64,000 nucleotides of DNA from Sphingobacterium thalpophilum (GCF_901482695.1 NZ_LR590484.1:2604001-2668000), one strand, 5' to 3'; positions 17,806 through 27,053 are shown, numbered from the stretch's first letter. Numbers and translations: made by a program. Notes: generated by a model not told the origin, from the letters alone.

Positions 17806-18414
17806 ATGTCAAACGATGCTGACCTGCTCAAAAAGATAGCTGAAAAAGACAGAAATGCTTTTGAAGTTATTTATAAAGGCTATTTCCGTAGGCTATATGC
17901 ATTATCTATTCGGTATGTGAGGATAGAGTCGGTCGCTGAAGAGCTGACAAACGATGTATTTATGATGCTCTGGGAAAATAGCAGGAAGCTACATATAAAC
18001 CAATCACTAGGGGCATACCTCTCCCGTAGCGTGATCAATCTGTCGCTTAATTATCTCAAGAAGAATCAGCGTCTTTCGGACCAGAATCATAGTTATATCA
18101 AAGAAATCGATTTTTACGAGGATGCGGACGAAACAGATTTCGCTAAATTATATGAATCCAAGCTGCTGCTGATAGAAAGTGTTTTGGAAAGCCTGCCGCC
18201 CCAATGCCGTAAAATCATTGTTATGAGTAAGTACCATAAAATGAAACAGCAAGATATCGCAGACCATCTCGGTATTTCTATAAAAACGGTTAAAAATCAG
18301 CTGACCATAGCCTATGATAGAATCCGGATGGCTATGGCCAAACAGAAAACCTATTCGTTGATCGGCTTTCTATTTTTTTCATTAGGACTTTTTGTCCAGT
18401 TTATTATCTTATAG
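17806..18414 (+). CDS. ECF RNA polymerase sigma-70 factor (second copy)
   Basis: 202 residues with sigma region 2 (AFEVIYKGYFRRLYALSIRYV to EELTNDVFMMLWEN) and region 4 (LPPQCRKIIVMSKYHKMKQQDIADHLGISIKTVKNQLTIAYDRI). A strongly hydrophobic C-terminal tail (LIGFLFFSLGLFVQFIIL) could anchor it at the membrane. The next gene, fecR, starts 2 bp after its stop, so the two are translationally close and form a sigma/anti-sigma pair. It should activate the TonB receptor and DUF4249 genes downstream. It differs clearly in sequence from the sigma factor at 3.7 kb. Confidence 0.9.
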   Translation: MSNDADLLKKIAEKDRNAFEVIYKGYFRRLYALSIRYVRIESVAEELTNDVFMMLWENSRKLHINQSLGAYLSRSVINLSLNYLKKNQRLSDQNHSYIKEIDFYEDADETDFAKLYESKLLLIESVLESLPPQCRKIIVMSKYHKMKQQDIADHLGISIKTVKNQLTIAYDRIRMAMAKQKTYSLIGFLFFSLGLFVQFIIL

Positions 18415-18416
18415 AT

Positions 18417-19424
18417 ATGGAAGAAAGCAATAACGCCAGATTCATTCCGTTCGACTTGATTCAGAAGCAGTTGGAGGGAGTTATTTCCGAGCAGGAAAGG
18501 ATATTGCTCGGGTGCTGGATTGCTGAAGATTTGGAGAATGAGAAGTGCTACGATGAGATTATAGCGGTTTCTACCGACCTAAGCGTTCTGGAACATTACA
18601 AAAACGTTGATGTCAATCACCAATGGGACCGGTTTAATCCAAAGTTGGATGAGGTGGAGGATGCGTGGGCCGAACAACAACCTTCAGTACGTCGACTGCG
18701 GCAGCCCTGGACCATATTTACTGCCGCTGCTGTATTGCTCCTGATCGGGACTACCTGCTACCTGAACTTCGGCCGTTGGATGGGATACGAAGTTCGTCTG
18801 TATGGGACAGCAGCCAAAGAACCGTTTCTATTGCCCGATAGTTCGGTAATGATATTGGATCCGGGAAGCGAGGCTATATTCAATAAAAACACATTCTTGC
18901 AGCAACGGACAGTGAAATTGCTAAGCGGAAAAGCGCTTTTTGATGTAAGACACCTCAACACCAATTCCTTTGTCGTACAGCTTGAGAACAACTATGTACG
19001 GGACATAGGGACTTCCTTTGAAATCGATCTTCGGTCAGGAGATGTCGAGGTGCTGGTCACTTCAGGGACTGTTGCGCTTAGTGACGCAAAAGGCCATAAA
19101 GCCAAGGAGCTGATCTTATACAAGAACGAAAAAGGACTGTTTAAGAAAAAAACAGCTATGCTTTCAAAGATCGCGGCGGAGGCATCGGACGCAGGTGGGT
19201 TAGCACAGAAGATCAGTTATACCAACGAACGTCTGGAGAATATCTGTAACGATCTGAGCAGACGTTTTCAGATAAATGTCCTAGTAGTCGGCGACAGTCT
19301 GAAAGAACGTAAAGTAACCGTGTATTTCGAGGGGCAATCGCTCCATGAAATTGTTCAGATCCTTTCCAAGACCTTGAACCTCAAATGGAAATCCACCAAA
19401 ATCGGATATAGTATCTACCAGTAG
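18417..19424 (+). CDS. FecR-type anti-sigma factor with DUF4974-like C-terminus
   Basis: 335 residues. The cytoplasmic N-terminal part (1-95) ends before a transmembrane helix at about 98-116 (WTIFTAAAVLLLIGTTCYL). The periplasmic FecR domain follows (FLLPDSSVMILDPGSEAIFNKN, GKALFDVRH, VRDIGTSFEID), and the C-terminal region (about 265-335, ISYTNERLENICNDLSRRFQI) is DUF4974-like. It is expected to hold the upstream sigma factor until the STN domain of the next gene product signals ligand uptake. Confidence 0.9.
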   Translation: MEESNNARFIPFDLIQKQLEGVISEQERILLGCWIAEDLENEKCYDEIIAVSTDLSVLEHYKNVDVNHQWDRFNPKLDEVEDAWAEQQPSVRRLRQPWTIFTAAAVLLLIGTTCYLNFGRWMGYEVRLYGTAAKEPFLLPDSSVMILDPGSEAIFNKNTFLQQRTVKLLSGKALFDVRHLNTNSFVVQLENNYVRDIGTSFEIDLRSGDVEVLVTSGTVALSDAKGHKAKELILYKNEKGLFKKKTAMLSKIAAEASDAGGLAQKISYTNERLENICNDLSRRFQINVLVVGDSLKERKVTVYFEGQSLHEIVQILSKTLNLKWKSTKIGYSIYQ

Positions 19425-19440
19425 CCGTGCCAGCATTAAG

Positions 19441-22011
19441 ATGAAGGGTATTGTCGTGTATCGTTTTTTCATTTTTTTTAGTCTGCTGATAGGTACGGTT
19501 TCGGAATCCGCGGGCCAGGGCAATATCGCTGAAATTTCCGTTTCCGTCGATACGCACAACAAACAGATCATCCAGATTCTGCGGGAAATCCAACGAGACT
19601 ACGGCCTGTCGATGTCGTATGACGAACAGATCTTTGATAGTAATGTGATTTACGGACGTCTATTTAGAAATGCAAACCTCTCTGATTTGCTCAATTATTT
19701 ATTGGCGGGAACCAAGGTAAGGTATACCTTCGTGAATAGAGCACTGATTTTTTATGCCGAAAGCCGACCCTTTACGTTAAAAGGTCGCGTAATCGATAGT
19801 TTGAGCGGCGAAAGCCTGATTGGTGCCAGTTTACTGATTGCCGGAAAAAATAGTAGTACGCTGACGAACAATTATGGATTTTATTCATTGACTTTACCAT
19901 TGAATACTTACGATGCTGTCGTGACTTATCTGGGGTATTGTCCAAAACGTATTCGCGTTGTCCCAGAAATGGAAAACGATTATCTTGTCATCAAACTGGC
20001 TCCGCAGGATATGAACTTAAAAGAAGTTGTCGTCGATGGGGACTCCATCATTGGCCAGAAGCAACAGCAGGGGTTGAGTGAGAGAATTAACTGGGCCAGA
20101 GCACGAAACGCTTCTTTTTATAAGGGGGAAGCGGATATTATCAAGGCGCTTCAGATGCAGAACGGTATCAACGGGCTGACGGAGGGTGGAAGCAATCTTT
20201 TCGTCCGGGGTGCTGGCAAAGATCAGACCCTGATGCTGCTCGATGAAGCAGTAGTATACAATCCTTCACACTTCTTTGGCCTGACCTCGGTATTCAACTC
20301 GGATATTCTAAAGCATACTCAGTTTTATAAAGATGCGATTCCTGCAAATTATGGAGGACGTCTTTCCGCTATTATGGAAATGAGCACACGGGACGGTGAT
20401 GTGCAGACGACACGTTTCTTTGGTGGGGCAAGTCTTCTGGTGGCACGTCTTGGAGCTGAGGGCCCGTTTATCAGACGGGGAAAGGGCTCCTTTTTGGTGA
20501 CGGCACGGTCCAGTATCTCCAATATGTTTGACACAGAGTATCGTTTATTTCAACTTAAGGGTACTTATAGTGATTACAATGCGAAATTGAACTATACAAT
20601 CAACGACCGGAATAAAGTTTACCTTTCGGGTTATATCGGACAGGATAAGGTGGTCGGGCTCAATAATAACACTAACCGCTGGGGCAACTGGACATCAACT
20701 TTACGCTGGAACTATATTCATAGCCCCCGTCTGTTTATGAATGTCTCAGCGATTCTGAGCAATTACCGGAACAAACTTGATGTGAGTAAGCCCGAATCTT
20801 CGGAAAACAGGATATGGTTGACACAGATCAGGGATGTCAGTTTAAAATCTGATTTTAGCTATTACATGGGGAGCGAGCGTACCCTAGATTTCGGGACGCA
20901 GGCAACCTTCCATCGTTTTAAACCCGGTGAAATTGAACCTGTGGATATCAGCAATGAGGAAAATATATTTAGAGCCCAGGCTTATGAATATGCTGGATAT
21001 GCTTCTTTTAACTGGAAAATTGATTCGTCATTACGGATTGTTCTGGGTACACGTATGAATGCATTTTATAGTACCTCTTTTGGCCGCTACTACCTGTTGA
21101 ACGGTAACCAGCATAAGGTGCCTGCAGAGGATGCAGATAAAAAGAAAGCTTTTTATGGGATAGAGCCGCGCATGACGCTGATGTATAGATTCGGGACCGC
21201 TTATAATATTCAGGTCTCATATAATCGCTTGTATCAATATCTTCAGCTTTTGCAGAATGACGAACTGGCCTTTTCCTCCCTCGAGGCCTGGGTTCCTGCC
21301 GGACAAAATATACGGCCACAATATGCAGATGCTTTTTCTTTCCGTTTTCATAAACGGATACATAAAGGATATATACGTGTGGACGGGTATTGGAAAAAAA
21401 TGCACAATCAGGTGGAGCTGATTGATCATGCCCAGCTTATCCTTAACCCATTTATTGAGACGCAGATCAAGCAGGGAAATGGACGTATGTACGGGGTTGA
21501 ATTTTCCCTGAATAAGAGGGCAGGGGCGGTTGACGGTACCCTATGCTATAGCTGGTCAAGGTCTTTCCGAACAATTCCCGGGATCAACAAAGGACGGGAA
21601 TATGTTGCCAATGTGGATATTCCACATGTTGTAAAAAGCAGTTTGTCATATGACTTGAATAGTTTCATCCACGTGAATGCTTACTATACGATACATTCAG
21701 GAAGACCACTTACATATCCAATGGGTTTTACCGAATATGAAGGTATTGTCGTTCCCATTTATACAAATAGGAATTCGCATCGGATGCCTCTTTTTAGCCG
21801 TCTGGATGTCAGCTGTTCATTGGATCTGGAAACGAAGAAACAAAGAGAGAAGGGGCGGCGGAGCACCTTGAATATCGGGGTGTACAACCTGTTCGACCGT
21901 CGAAATCCGTTGTACTACAGTTTTTCCGAAGATGACAATGGCACTCCGGTTGTACAGCAGACGTCATTTTCAGGTCTTGTGCCTGCTATAAACTATGCAA
22001 TTAGATTTTAA
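19441..22011 (+). CDS. TonB-dependent receptor with STN and carboxypeptidase-regulatory domains
   Basis: 856 residues. A signal peptide (about 1-25) is followed by an STN domain (about 30-105, IIQILREIQRDYGLSMSYDEQ), a carboxypeptidase-like domain (112-190, LKGRVIDSLSGESLIGASLLI), a TonB-box-like LKEVVVDG (193-200), a plug (LFVRGAGKDQTLMLLDEAVVYN) and a beta-barrel ending in PAINYAIRF. It is shorter than SusC proteins and has no SusD partner. This class pairs with DUF4249 lipoproteins. It transports an unknown ligand, and the STN domain couples uptake to the upstream FecR/sigma switch. It starts 16 bp after fecR. Confidence 0.92.
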   Translation: MKGIVVYRFFIFFSLLIGTVSESAGQGNIAEISVSVDTHNKQIIQILREIQRDYGLSMSYDEQIFDSNVIYGRLFRNANLSDLLNYLLAGTKVRYTFVNRALIFYAESRPFTLKGRVIDSLSGESLIGASLLIAGKNSSTLTNNYGFYSLTLPLNTYDAVVTYLGYCPKRIRVVPEMENDYLVIKLAPQDMNLKEVVVDGDSIIGQKQQQGLSERINWARARNASFYKGEADIIKALQMQNGINGLTEGGSNLFVRGAGKDQTLMLLDEAVVYNPSHFFGLTSVFNSDILKHTQFYKDAIPANYGGRLSAIMEMSTRDGDVQTTRFFGGASLLVARLGAEGPFIRRGKGSFLVTARSSISNMFDTEYRLFQLKGTYSDYNAKLNYTINDRNKVYLSGYIGQDKVVGLNNNTNRWGNWTSTLRWNYIHSPRLFMNVSAILSNYRNKLDVSKPESSENRIWLTQIRDVSLKSDFSYYMGSERTLDFGTQATFHRFKPGEIEPVDISNEENIFRAQAYEYAGYASFNWKIDSSLRIVLGTRMNAFYSTSFGRYYLLNGNQHKVPAEDADKKKAFYGIEPRMTLMYRFGTAYNIQVSYNRLYQYLQLLQNDELAFSSLEAWVPAGQNIRPQYADAFSFRFHKRIHKGYIRVDGYWKKMHNQVELIDHAQLILNPFIETQIKQGNGRMYGVEFSLNKRAGAVDGTLCYSWSRSFRTIPGINKGREYVANVDIPHVVKSSLSYDLNSFIHVNAYYTIHSGRPLTYPMGFTEYEGIVVPIYTNRNSHRMPLFSRLDVSCSLDLETKKQREKGRRSTLNIGVYNLFDRRNPLYYSFSEDDNGTPVVQQTSFSGLVPAINYAIRF

Positions 22012-22015
22012 TGTT

Positions 22016-22834
22016 ATGAGAATATTTGTTCTGTTCGTTTTTTGCTATCTGTTTCTATCCTGCGAAAAGTCTGCGATTGAGGAGGAACAATCTTACGAAA
22101 TGATAGTTGAGGGAGGCATTAATACGCTGTATAAAGAGCAGTATATTCAATTGAAGCGGCTCAACATATCCTCGAAGGGCAGCAGGACTGAAGGCATCGC
22201 CGCGGCTAAGGTGACCGTGTCAAATGGGGCAGCTATTATCGTTTTTGAAGACCTTGGAGATGGCCTTTATAAAGCTGAGCTTCCTAGTGTGAGCGATAGA
22301 GCTGACAGCCTCTTCCGATTGAAAATTGAATCGAACGGAAAGGTCTATGAAGCGCAGGACCAGCTGCTGTCCATAGTGCCGATAGAAAAGTCCTTTATTC
22401 CGGTCGAAAAGACAGATGCGCATAAAAACTGGCGAGTTAAAGTGTCTACTTATTTATTTGGTATGCGCAGTTCCAACAAATGGCTGATCATGCCACAGAA
22501 AGCATTCTCGGACGAAAGTATCACAGTTTTTAAAGCTCCGTATAGTTACAGTTTTAAGTCGGGTGCACCCAATGTGTTGAACAGTTTGCTGGCTTCTTCC
22601 TATACATATGAAATGAATAAAAAAGATAGCCTGATCATCACCAAATTTGCAGTTTCGCCCCGTTACGCAAAATTTCTTTACAATCTGTTTCAGGAGACAA
22701 AATGGAAAGGTTTACTTTCCGCGGTACCCGCAAATGTACAGGGTAATATTTCGGGCAATGCGCTGGGTTATTTTTACGTGATGAACGGGATCGAGAAAAC
22801 TGTCCCTATGAAAAATATCAGAAATAGCAAATAG
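22016..22834 (+). CDS. DUF4249 outer-membrane lipoprotein
   Basis: 272 residues with a lipoprotein signal ending in FLSC (cysteine at residue 16). The following pattern, EEEQSYEMIVEGGINTLYKEQYIQLKR and VTVSNGAAIIVFEDLGDGLYKAE, is the beta-sandwich start typical of DUF4249. Genes of this family follow STN-type TonB receptors in Bacteroidota and probably encode a surface accessory protein playing a SusD-like part, although this has not been shown. The start at 22016 is 4 bp after the receptor stop. An in-frame ATG at 21995 overlaps the receptor and would put seven residues before the signal. A long hairpin follows the gene. Confidence 0.82.
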   Translation: MRIFVLFVFCYLFLSCEKSAIEEEQSYEMIVEGGINTLYKEQYIQLKRLNISSKGSRTEGIAAAKVTVSNGAAIIVFEDLGDGLYKAELPSVSDRADSLFRLKIESNGKVYEAQDQLLSIVPIEKSFIPVEKTDAHKNWRVKVSTYLFGMRSSNKWLIMPQKAFSDESITVFKAPYSYSFKSGAPNVLNSLLASSYTYEMNKKDSLIITKFAVSPRYAKFLYNLFQETKWKGLLSAVPANVQGNISGNALGYFYVMNGIEKTVPMKNIRNSK

Positions 22835-22851
22835 CAGTGTGCCCAAGCAGA

Positions 22852-22891
22852 TAGAAAGCCTTATACGATCTTTGTCCTATAAGGCTTTCTA
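22852..22891. terminator. 14-bp hairpin between convergent genes
   Basis: TAGAAAGCCTTATA (22852-22865) pairs perfectly with TATAAGGCTTTCTA (22878-22891) around a 12-nt loop. It lies 18 bp after the DUF4249 stop and before the convergent sixA-like gene. It lacks a long T-run but is well placed to stop transcription. Confidence 0.65.
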
Positions 22892-23030
22892 TTCGTGTTA
22901 CCTAAGGACTTCATTTAATCTTTTTCAAAATTAGAAAAATCTATTAGGACTTTTTCAGGATCCGGTTGTCACTATTACAGGTTGACCTGTCAGTAGCATG
23001 TGAATACCGGTTGTTCTTAATTTCTGAATT

Positions 23031-23522
23031 TTAATCGACGATTTGTACTAGGTCGGCACAGTTGCCGCTAAGCATCTGAAAGGTGAATCCTGTATCAAGT
23101 TTAATTTCCGCATAGGATGAGGTCCTTAGATATGCAGCTTTCCGGGTCAGATATTCAACTAGATCCGTTAAGGTCGGATTGTGGCCGACAAGCAACACAT
23201 TGTTGATGTGTTCCGGAATTGCATTGATGACGGATAATAAATGCTTGTAAGTACATTCATAAATGGACTCTTCGATCTGAATGTCAAATGAAGGGCTGCC
23301 GAGTACATCGAGGAATATGCGGGTTGTCTGTAATGCTCTATTAGCGGGAGAACTGATGACAACACAGTTGTCGTCCAAGGTCACCTTGGTAGCCAGTTTG
23401 GCAGCTACTTGTTTAGCATGTTGTATTCCTTCGGATGTCAGCGCGCGATCAAAATCACCGATTCCAGGAATGGTTTCGGCTTTGGCATGTCGGATAATAT
23501 AGAGTTTTCTGCTGTTGTCCAT
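23031..23522 (-). CDS. SixA-like histidine phosphatase
   Basis: 163 residues of the histidine phosphatase superfamily. The catalytic RHAKAE motif (Arg11-His12) and the second histidine in LLVGHNPTLTDL are both present, and the short length and GDFDRALTSEG segment match SixA. SixA removes phosphate from phosphohistidine in signalling or phosphotransfer proteins. No histidine kinase or PTS gene is nearby, so the target is unknown. It is a single gene, divergent from the glycan locus. Confidence 0.82.
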   Translation of the reverse strand: MDNSRKLYIIRHAKAETIPGIGDFDRALTSEGIQHAKQVAAKLATKVTLDDNCVVISSPANRALQTTRIFLDVLGSPSFDIQIEESIYECTYKHLLSVINAIPEHINNVLLVGHNPTLTDLVEYLTRKAAYLRTSSYAEIKLDTGFTFQMLSGNCADLVQIVD

Positions 23523-23655
23523 GATTAAAATTTTTGATTCTTATAGTATTTAACGTTGCGTAAGCGTATTTCATTGTGTCGGCCTCGGGCAGCACGCCCG
23601 AAACTACATATAAATACAAGTCACAACGTATGATGTTTTAAAATGTATATAATAT

Positions 23656-24645
23656 ATGAATAATTTTTGCACCTTGTTCAACTCTATGTATCTTTCGAGG
23701 GGACTAGCCATGTACCGTTCGCTTGAAAAACATTCAAGGGACTTCCATCTGTACATATTTGCGTTTGATGATGAATGTTGTGACATTCTGACAAGGCTAT
23801 CTTTACCCAAAGCAACTATTATTTCCTTATCGGACTTTGAAGACGAACAATTGCTGGCCGTGAAACCGTCGCGTACAGCTGGTGAGTATTGCTGGACCTG
23901 TACTCCGTCCGTGATTTTATACAGCATTCAAGAATTTGGTTTATCCAACTGCACATATCTGGATGCAGATGTATTCTTTTATACCGACCCCAGCATGCTT
24001 ATTGACGCGGCAAATGGGGCTTCGGTCATAATTACTCCCCATAGGTATACGCCGTTATATGAAGACAGTGAGTCTGGCGGCATTTATTGTGTACAATTTG
24101 TTTATTTTAAGAACTCATCGGAAGGGATTGCTGTGTTGGAGTGGTGGCGTTCAGCTTGCTTGGAATGGTGTTATAATCGCAGAGAACCCGGTAGATTCGG
24201 CGATCAAAAGTATTTGGATGATTGGCCCTCCCGATTTCCCGGAGTTTATGTTTCAGAACATTTGGGCGGGGGGGTAGCTCCATGGAATGTTCAACAATTT
24301 GACTTTGATCGTAGAATAGGGCAGATTTGGGGAAGGGAGCTTGTTAGCCAACAGCTATTCCCAGTAGTATTCTATCATTTTCATGGTTTGAAATATGCCG
24401 AAAAAACTTCTTTTACACTGGCAGGCGGGTATTCGGTTAGCGAGAATGATATTGAATTTTTATACAAGCCTTATATCAGAGCATTAAGAAGCGCTGGCCG
24501 CGAAATAAGGAGTTTATCGCGTACTATTCAGTTTCATGAAATGAACGAAATTCCCCGTATTAGAAAGTCTCTTCGCCGGATGTGTAAGCTTTACTTATTC
24601 GGAAAGTTCCGTCATTATTATCACCAATCCTACTTTTTAAGATAA
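23656..24645 (+). CDS. Putative glycosyltransferase with a GT-A/GT8-like fold
   Basis: 329 residues. The N-terminus FCTLFNSMYLSRGLAMYRSL and the DxD motif in YLDADVFFY (Asp103, Asp105) resemble GT8-like nucleotide-sugar transferases, followed by FGDQKYLDDWP and HLGGGVAPWN, which look like acceptor-side motifs. The donor and acceptor are unknown. Its stop overlaps the start of the next gene (TAATG), and the next gene overlaps the one after it, so the first three genes of the locus form one transcription unit. A role in adding an amino-deoxyhexose-containing glycan is inferred from that coupling. Confidence 0.7.
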   Translation: MNNFCTLFNSMYLSRGLAMYRSLEKHSRDFHLYIFAFDDECCDILTRLSLPKATIISLSDFEDEQLLAVKPSRTAGEYCWTCTPSVILYSIQEFGLSNCTYLDADVFFYTDPSMLIDAANGASVIITPHRYTPLYEDSESGGIYCVQFVYFKNSSEGIAVLEWWRSACLEWCYNRREPGRFGDQKYLDDWPSRFPGVYVSEHLGGGVAPWNVQQFDFDRRIGQIWGRELVSQQLFPVVFYHFHGLKYAEKTSFTLAGGYSVSENDIEFLYKPYIRALRSAGREIRSLSRTIQFHEMNEIPRIRKSLRRMCKLYLFGKFRHYYHQSYFLR

Positions 24646-25046
24646 TGGCTTACCAGATTGACCTTAAAACCTTCACTGACGACCGTGGACACCTCACAGT
24701 GATTGAAAAAGTAATTCCTTTTGACGTGAAGCGGATATTTTATATTTATGGTGTGGACGGATCCACGCGCGGCGGCCATCGGCACCATCAGACTATTCAG
24801 GCGGCAATTTGTCTGAAAGGCAGCTGCGCCATTTATAATCAGGATCGCGACAACGAACGTGTTTTTGAATTGAATTCGCCGGACCAGTGTCTGATCCTGG
24901 AACCTAAAGACTGGCATCAGATGTTTGATTTTTCGAAGGATGCTATCTTAATGGTCTTAGCTTCCGAGTATTTTGATTCAGGAGATTATATTTACGAACC
25001 TTATTTTGTACATGATCGCTTACGAGAACTTACAGCAAGTCAATAA
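24645..25046 (+). CDS. dTDP-4-oxo-6-deoxyglucose 3,4-ketoisomerase, FdtA/QdtA (WxcM-like)
   Basis: 133 residues of a single cupin domain with the WxcM-like signature: DDRGHLTVIE, IFYIYGVDGSTRGGHRHH and LEPKDWHQMFDFS. FdtA moves the keto group from C4 to C3 of dTDP-4-oxo-6-deoxyglucose, giving the substrate for the aminotransferase encoded next. QdtA gives the C4 epimer, and I cannot separate the two by eye. It starts at the ATG overlapping the upstream stop. Neither rmlA nor rmlB is in the window, so the dTDP-sugar precursor must be supplied from elsewhere. Confidence 0.83.
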   Translation: MAYQIDLKTFTDDRGHLTVIEKVIPFDVKRIFYIYGVDGSTRGGHRHHQTIQAAICLKGSCAIYNQDRDNERVFELNSPDQCLILEPKDWHQMFDFSKDAILMVLASEYFDSGDYIYEPYFVHDRLRELTASQ

Positions 25047-26100
25047 AGAATTTATGGAACAATATACCGGTGCTTTTCAGAAGGTATTACATGGAGGCTG
25101 GTATATTTTAGGAAACGAAGTGCGGCAATTTGAGGAATCATTTGCAGATTTTTGTGGGGTAAAATACTGTATCGGGGTGGCCTCAGGTCTAGATGCTCTT
25201 GTGCTATCCTTGCGGTACTTCGGGTTTGGTCCGGGAGATGAAGTGATTGTACCATCCAATACGTATATCGCTTCCATACTGGCAATTATGCAAGCAGGGT
25301 TAAAGCCTGTTCTCGTAGAACCGGATTTAAGTACATATAATATTGATCCAAACAAGATTGAGGCCGCCATTAGCAAACGAACCAGAGCAATATTGGTCGT
25401 TCACCTGTATGGTAAAATGTGTGATATGGATCCGATTCTTCAATTGGCAGATCAATATGAGCTTAAGGTTGTCGAAGATTGCGCACAAGCACATGGCGCA
25501 ATTTACAAGGGCCGAAAGGCAGGCGCTTTTGGTGATTTTGGAGCGTTCAGCTTTTATCCAACAAAGAATCTCGGGGCTTTGGGAGATGCAGGTGCAATAA
25601 CTTGTCGGGACGAAACGATGGAACAGTCAGTACGTACACTGCGGAATTACGGCTCATCCGTTAAATACGTGTTTGATGAAGTCGGCTATAACTCCAGACT
25701 AGATGAAATACAGGCGGCTTTCCTATCGGTTAAGCTAAGGCATCTTGACGAAATTACGGTGCACAAACAACGGCTTGCTGCAATTTATAGACAAGGGTTA
25801 AAAGCTGATTTTATTCTGCCAGCAGTGCAGGACGGTCATGTAGATGTGTATCATATTTTTGCTGTTCGGCATTCGCATCGGGACAGGTTAAAGAAATATC
25901 TATTGGACCACGGAATCGGGACAGAGATCCATTATCCAATAGCTCCGCACCGCCAGAAGGCACTGAAAGGCCTGTTTCCCGGTTTAGATTATCCCATTTC
26001 AGACGAGATTCACCGTACCGTGTTGAGTCTACCCATTTCGTATGGACATACCGAAGATGACATTTTTAGGGTTGTCGAGGTAATGAATAAGTTTTCATGA
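25012..26100 (+). CDS. dTDP-3-oxo-6-deoxyhexose aminotransferase, FdtB/QdtB (DegT family)
   Basis: 362 residues of the PLP-dependent DegT/DnrJ/EryC1/StrS family. The PLP lysine lies in SFYPTKNLGALGDAGAI (about Lys185), with the upstream VVEDCAQAHGA motif. Together with the ketoisomerase it would make dTDP-3-amino-3,6-dideoxyhexose (Fuc3N or Qui3N). I use the ATG at 25012 (MIAYENLQQVNKEF), the standard family start, which overlaps the ketoisomerase gene by 35 bp. An upstream ATG at 24973 lies deeper in that gene. The matching N-acetyltransferase is not in the window. Its 3' end overlaps the convergent gene by 35 bp. Confidence 0.88.
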   Translation: MIAYENLQQVNKEFMEQYTGAFQKVLHGGWYILGNEVRQFEESFADFCGVKYCIGVASGLDALVLSLRYFGFGPGDEVIVPSNTYIASILAIMQAGLKPVLVEPDLSTYNIDPNKIEAAISKRTRAILVVHLYGKMCDMDPILQLADQYELKVVEDCAQAHGAIYKGRKAGAFGDFGAFSFYPTKNLGALGDAGAITCRDETMEQSVRTLRNYGSSVKYVFDEVGYNSRLDEIQAAFLSVKLRHLDEITVHKQRLAAIYRQGLKADFILPAVQDGHVDVYHIFAVRHSHRDRLKKYLLDHGIGTEIHYPIAPHRQKALKGLFPGLDYPISDEIHRTVLSLPISYGHTEDDIFRVVEVMNKFS

Positions 26101-27034
26101 AATTTTTTTTGATTTGTCTGCTAATTATATTGAGTAAAGGTGCATTCTTAAAAAAAAGAAATAGACGGCTCCGTTTTCTGTTGGCTCTGACCTTACGTGA
26201 GTTGCTGTCCTGCCAGGTTTCAAAAGTGACATAGTGCAAACCTAGAGCCGCAAGAAAATCCAGATCCTTTGGCTGTGGTGATGAACTAAAGAACGTACTG
26301 CCATTTCGGGAACTATAAAGTATTTCCGCGGGATCGGTCCGTAATGCAAAGCTTTCTGGATCTGTTGAACGAAGGAAGTTACCGTAAGTTTCGTATTCCG
26401 AGAATCCCGATAATGGGAGGTCTTCTGTTTTTATGTTTTCTAATATATGATAAGGCCACGCACGGTCATCGTCATCTGCGCGTAGTTTAAGGAGCATGGT
26501 TCTCATCAGCGATGTTCTAACCATAAGATGTTCTGAAATAAACGAATAGTCTACTGCTTTAGATAAACCCAATATCCTTTTTAGTGTCTCAAAATAGGGA
26601 GGATGGTTTTCTTCACTCTTGTGGATCAACACCCTGTTTTCATTATTAAAAAAACGAATTGGTTTTAATGGAACTGTATCTGCGTCCCAAATTAAATAAT
26701 ATTCATTTTGTATGATTTTGGCAATTTCCATTTTTAGAAATTGTTGAAAATACCATCCGGCCCTTTCCTTTTTGTTTATTCTCTCTTCCAGATAGTTCGC
26801 TACCGATTGCAAATTGAAACGCTCAAATAGATCATTTTCGTTCACAAGAATTAAATCCAGTTCTGGTATCAATAATTGAAAATCTTTGAAGTGAGATTCA
26901 TTTGTTACAACATAGATATGCTGTGGATGGAAAAATAACTTAAGACGTTGGATGACCGTTTTCGCAATTGCGATATGCTGGGGGCCCACACATATGATCG
27001 CATCATATTTTGGAGAGGAGGTAGGTACTTGCAT
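26066..27034 (-). CDS. DUF6492-family putative glycosyltransferase
   Basis: 322 residues. A GT-A-like fold is suggested by the N-terminal YDAIICVGPQHIAIAKTVIQRL, the DxD motif in YLIWDADTVPL (Asp117, Asp119) and the following FFNNENRVLIHKSEE. Family members are found in polysaccharide loci, and their donors are unknown. It is the last gene of a four-gene minus-strand block. Its last codons overlap the 3' end of the aminotransferase gene by 35 bp, an unusual tail-to-tail arrangement. Confidence 0.72.
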   Translation of the reverse strand: MQVPTSSPKYDAIICVGPQHIAIAKTVIQRLKLFFHPQHIYVVTNESHFKDFQLLIPELDLILVNENDLFERFNLQSVANYLEERINKKERAGWYFQQFLKMEIAKIIQNEYYLIWDADTVPLKPIRFFNNENRVLIHKSEENHPPYFETLKRILGLSKAVDYSFISEHLMVRTSLMRTMLLKLRADDDDRAWPYHILENIKTEDLPLSGFSEYETYGNFLRSTDPESFALRTDPAEILYSSRNGSTFFSSSPQPKDLDFLAALGLHYVTFETWQDSNSRKVRANRKRSRLFLFFKNAPLLNIISRQIKKNFMKTYSLPRQP

Positions 27035-27053
27035 GAGTAGAGAATTTAAAGGA

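Noticed and set aside
23585..23601. TCGGGC/GCCCGA hairpin before the glycan locus as a terminator or regulator
   Set aside because: Six pairs only, with no T-run on either strand and no match to a known leader motif. Not enough to annotate.
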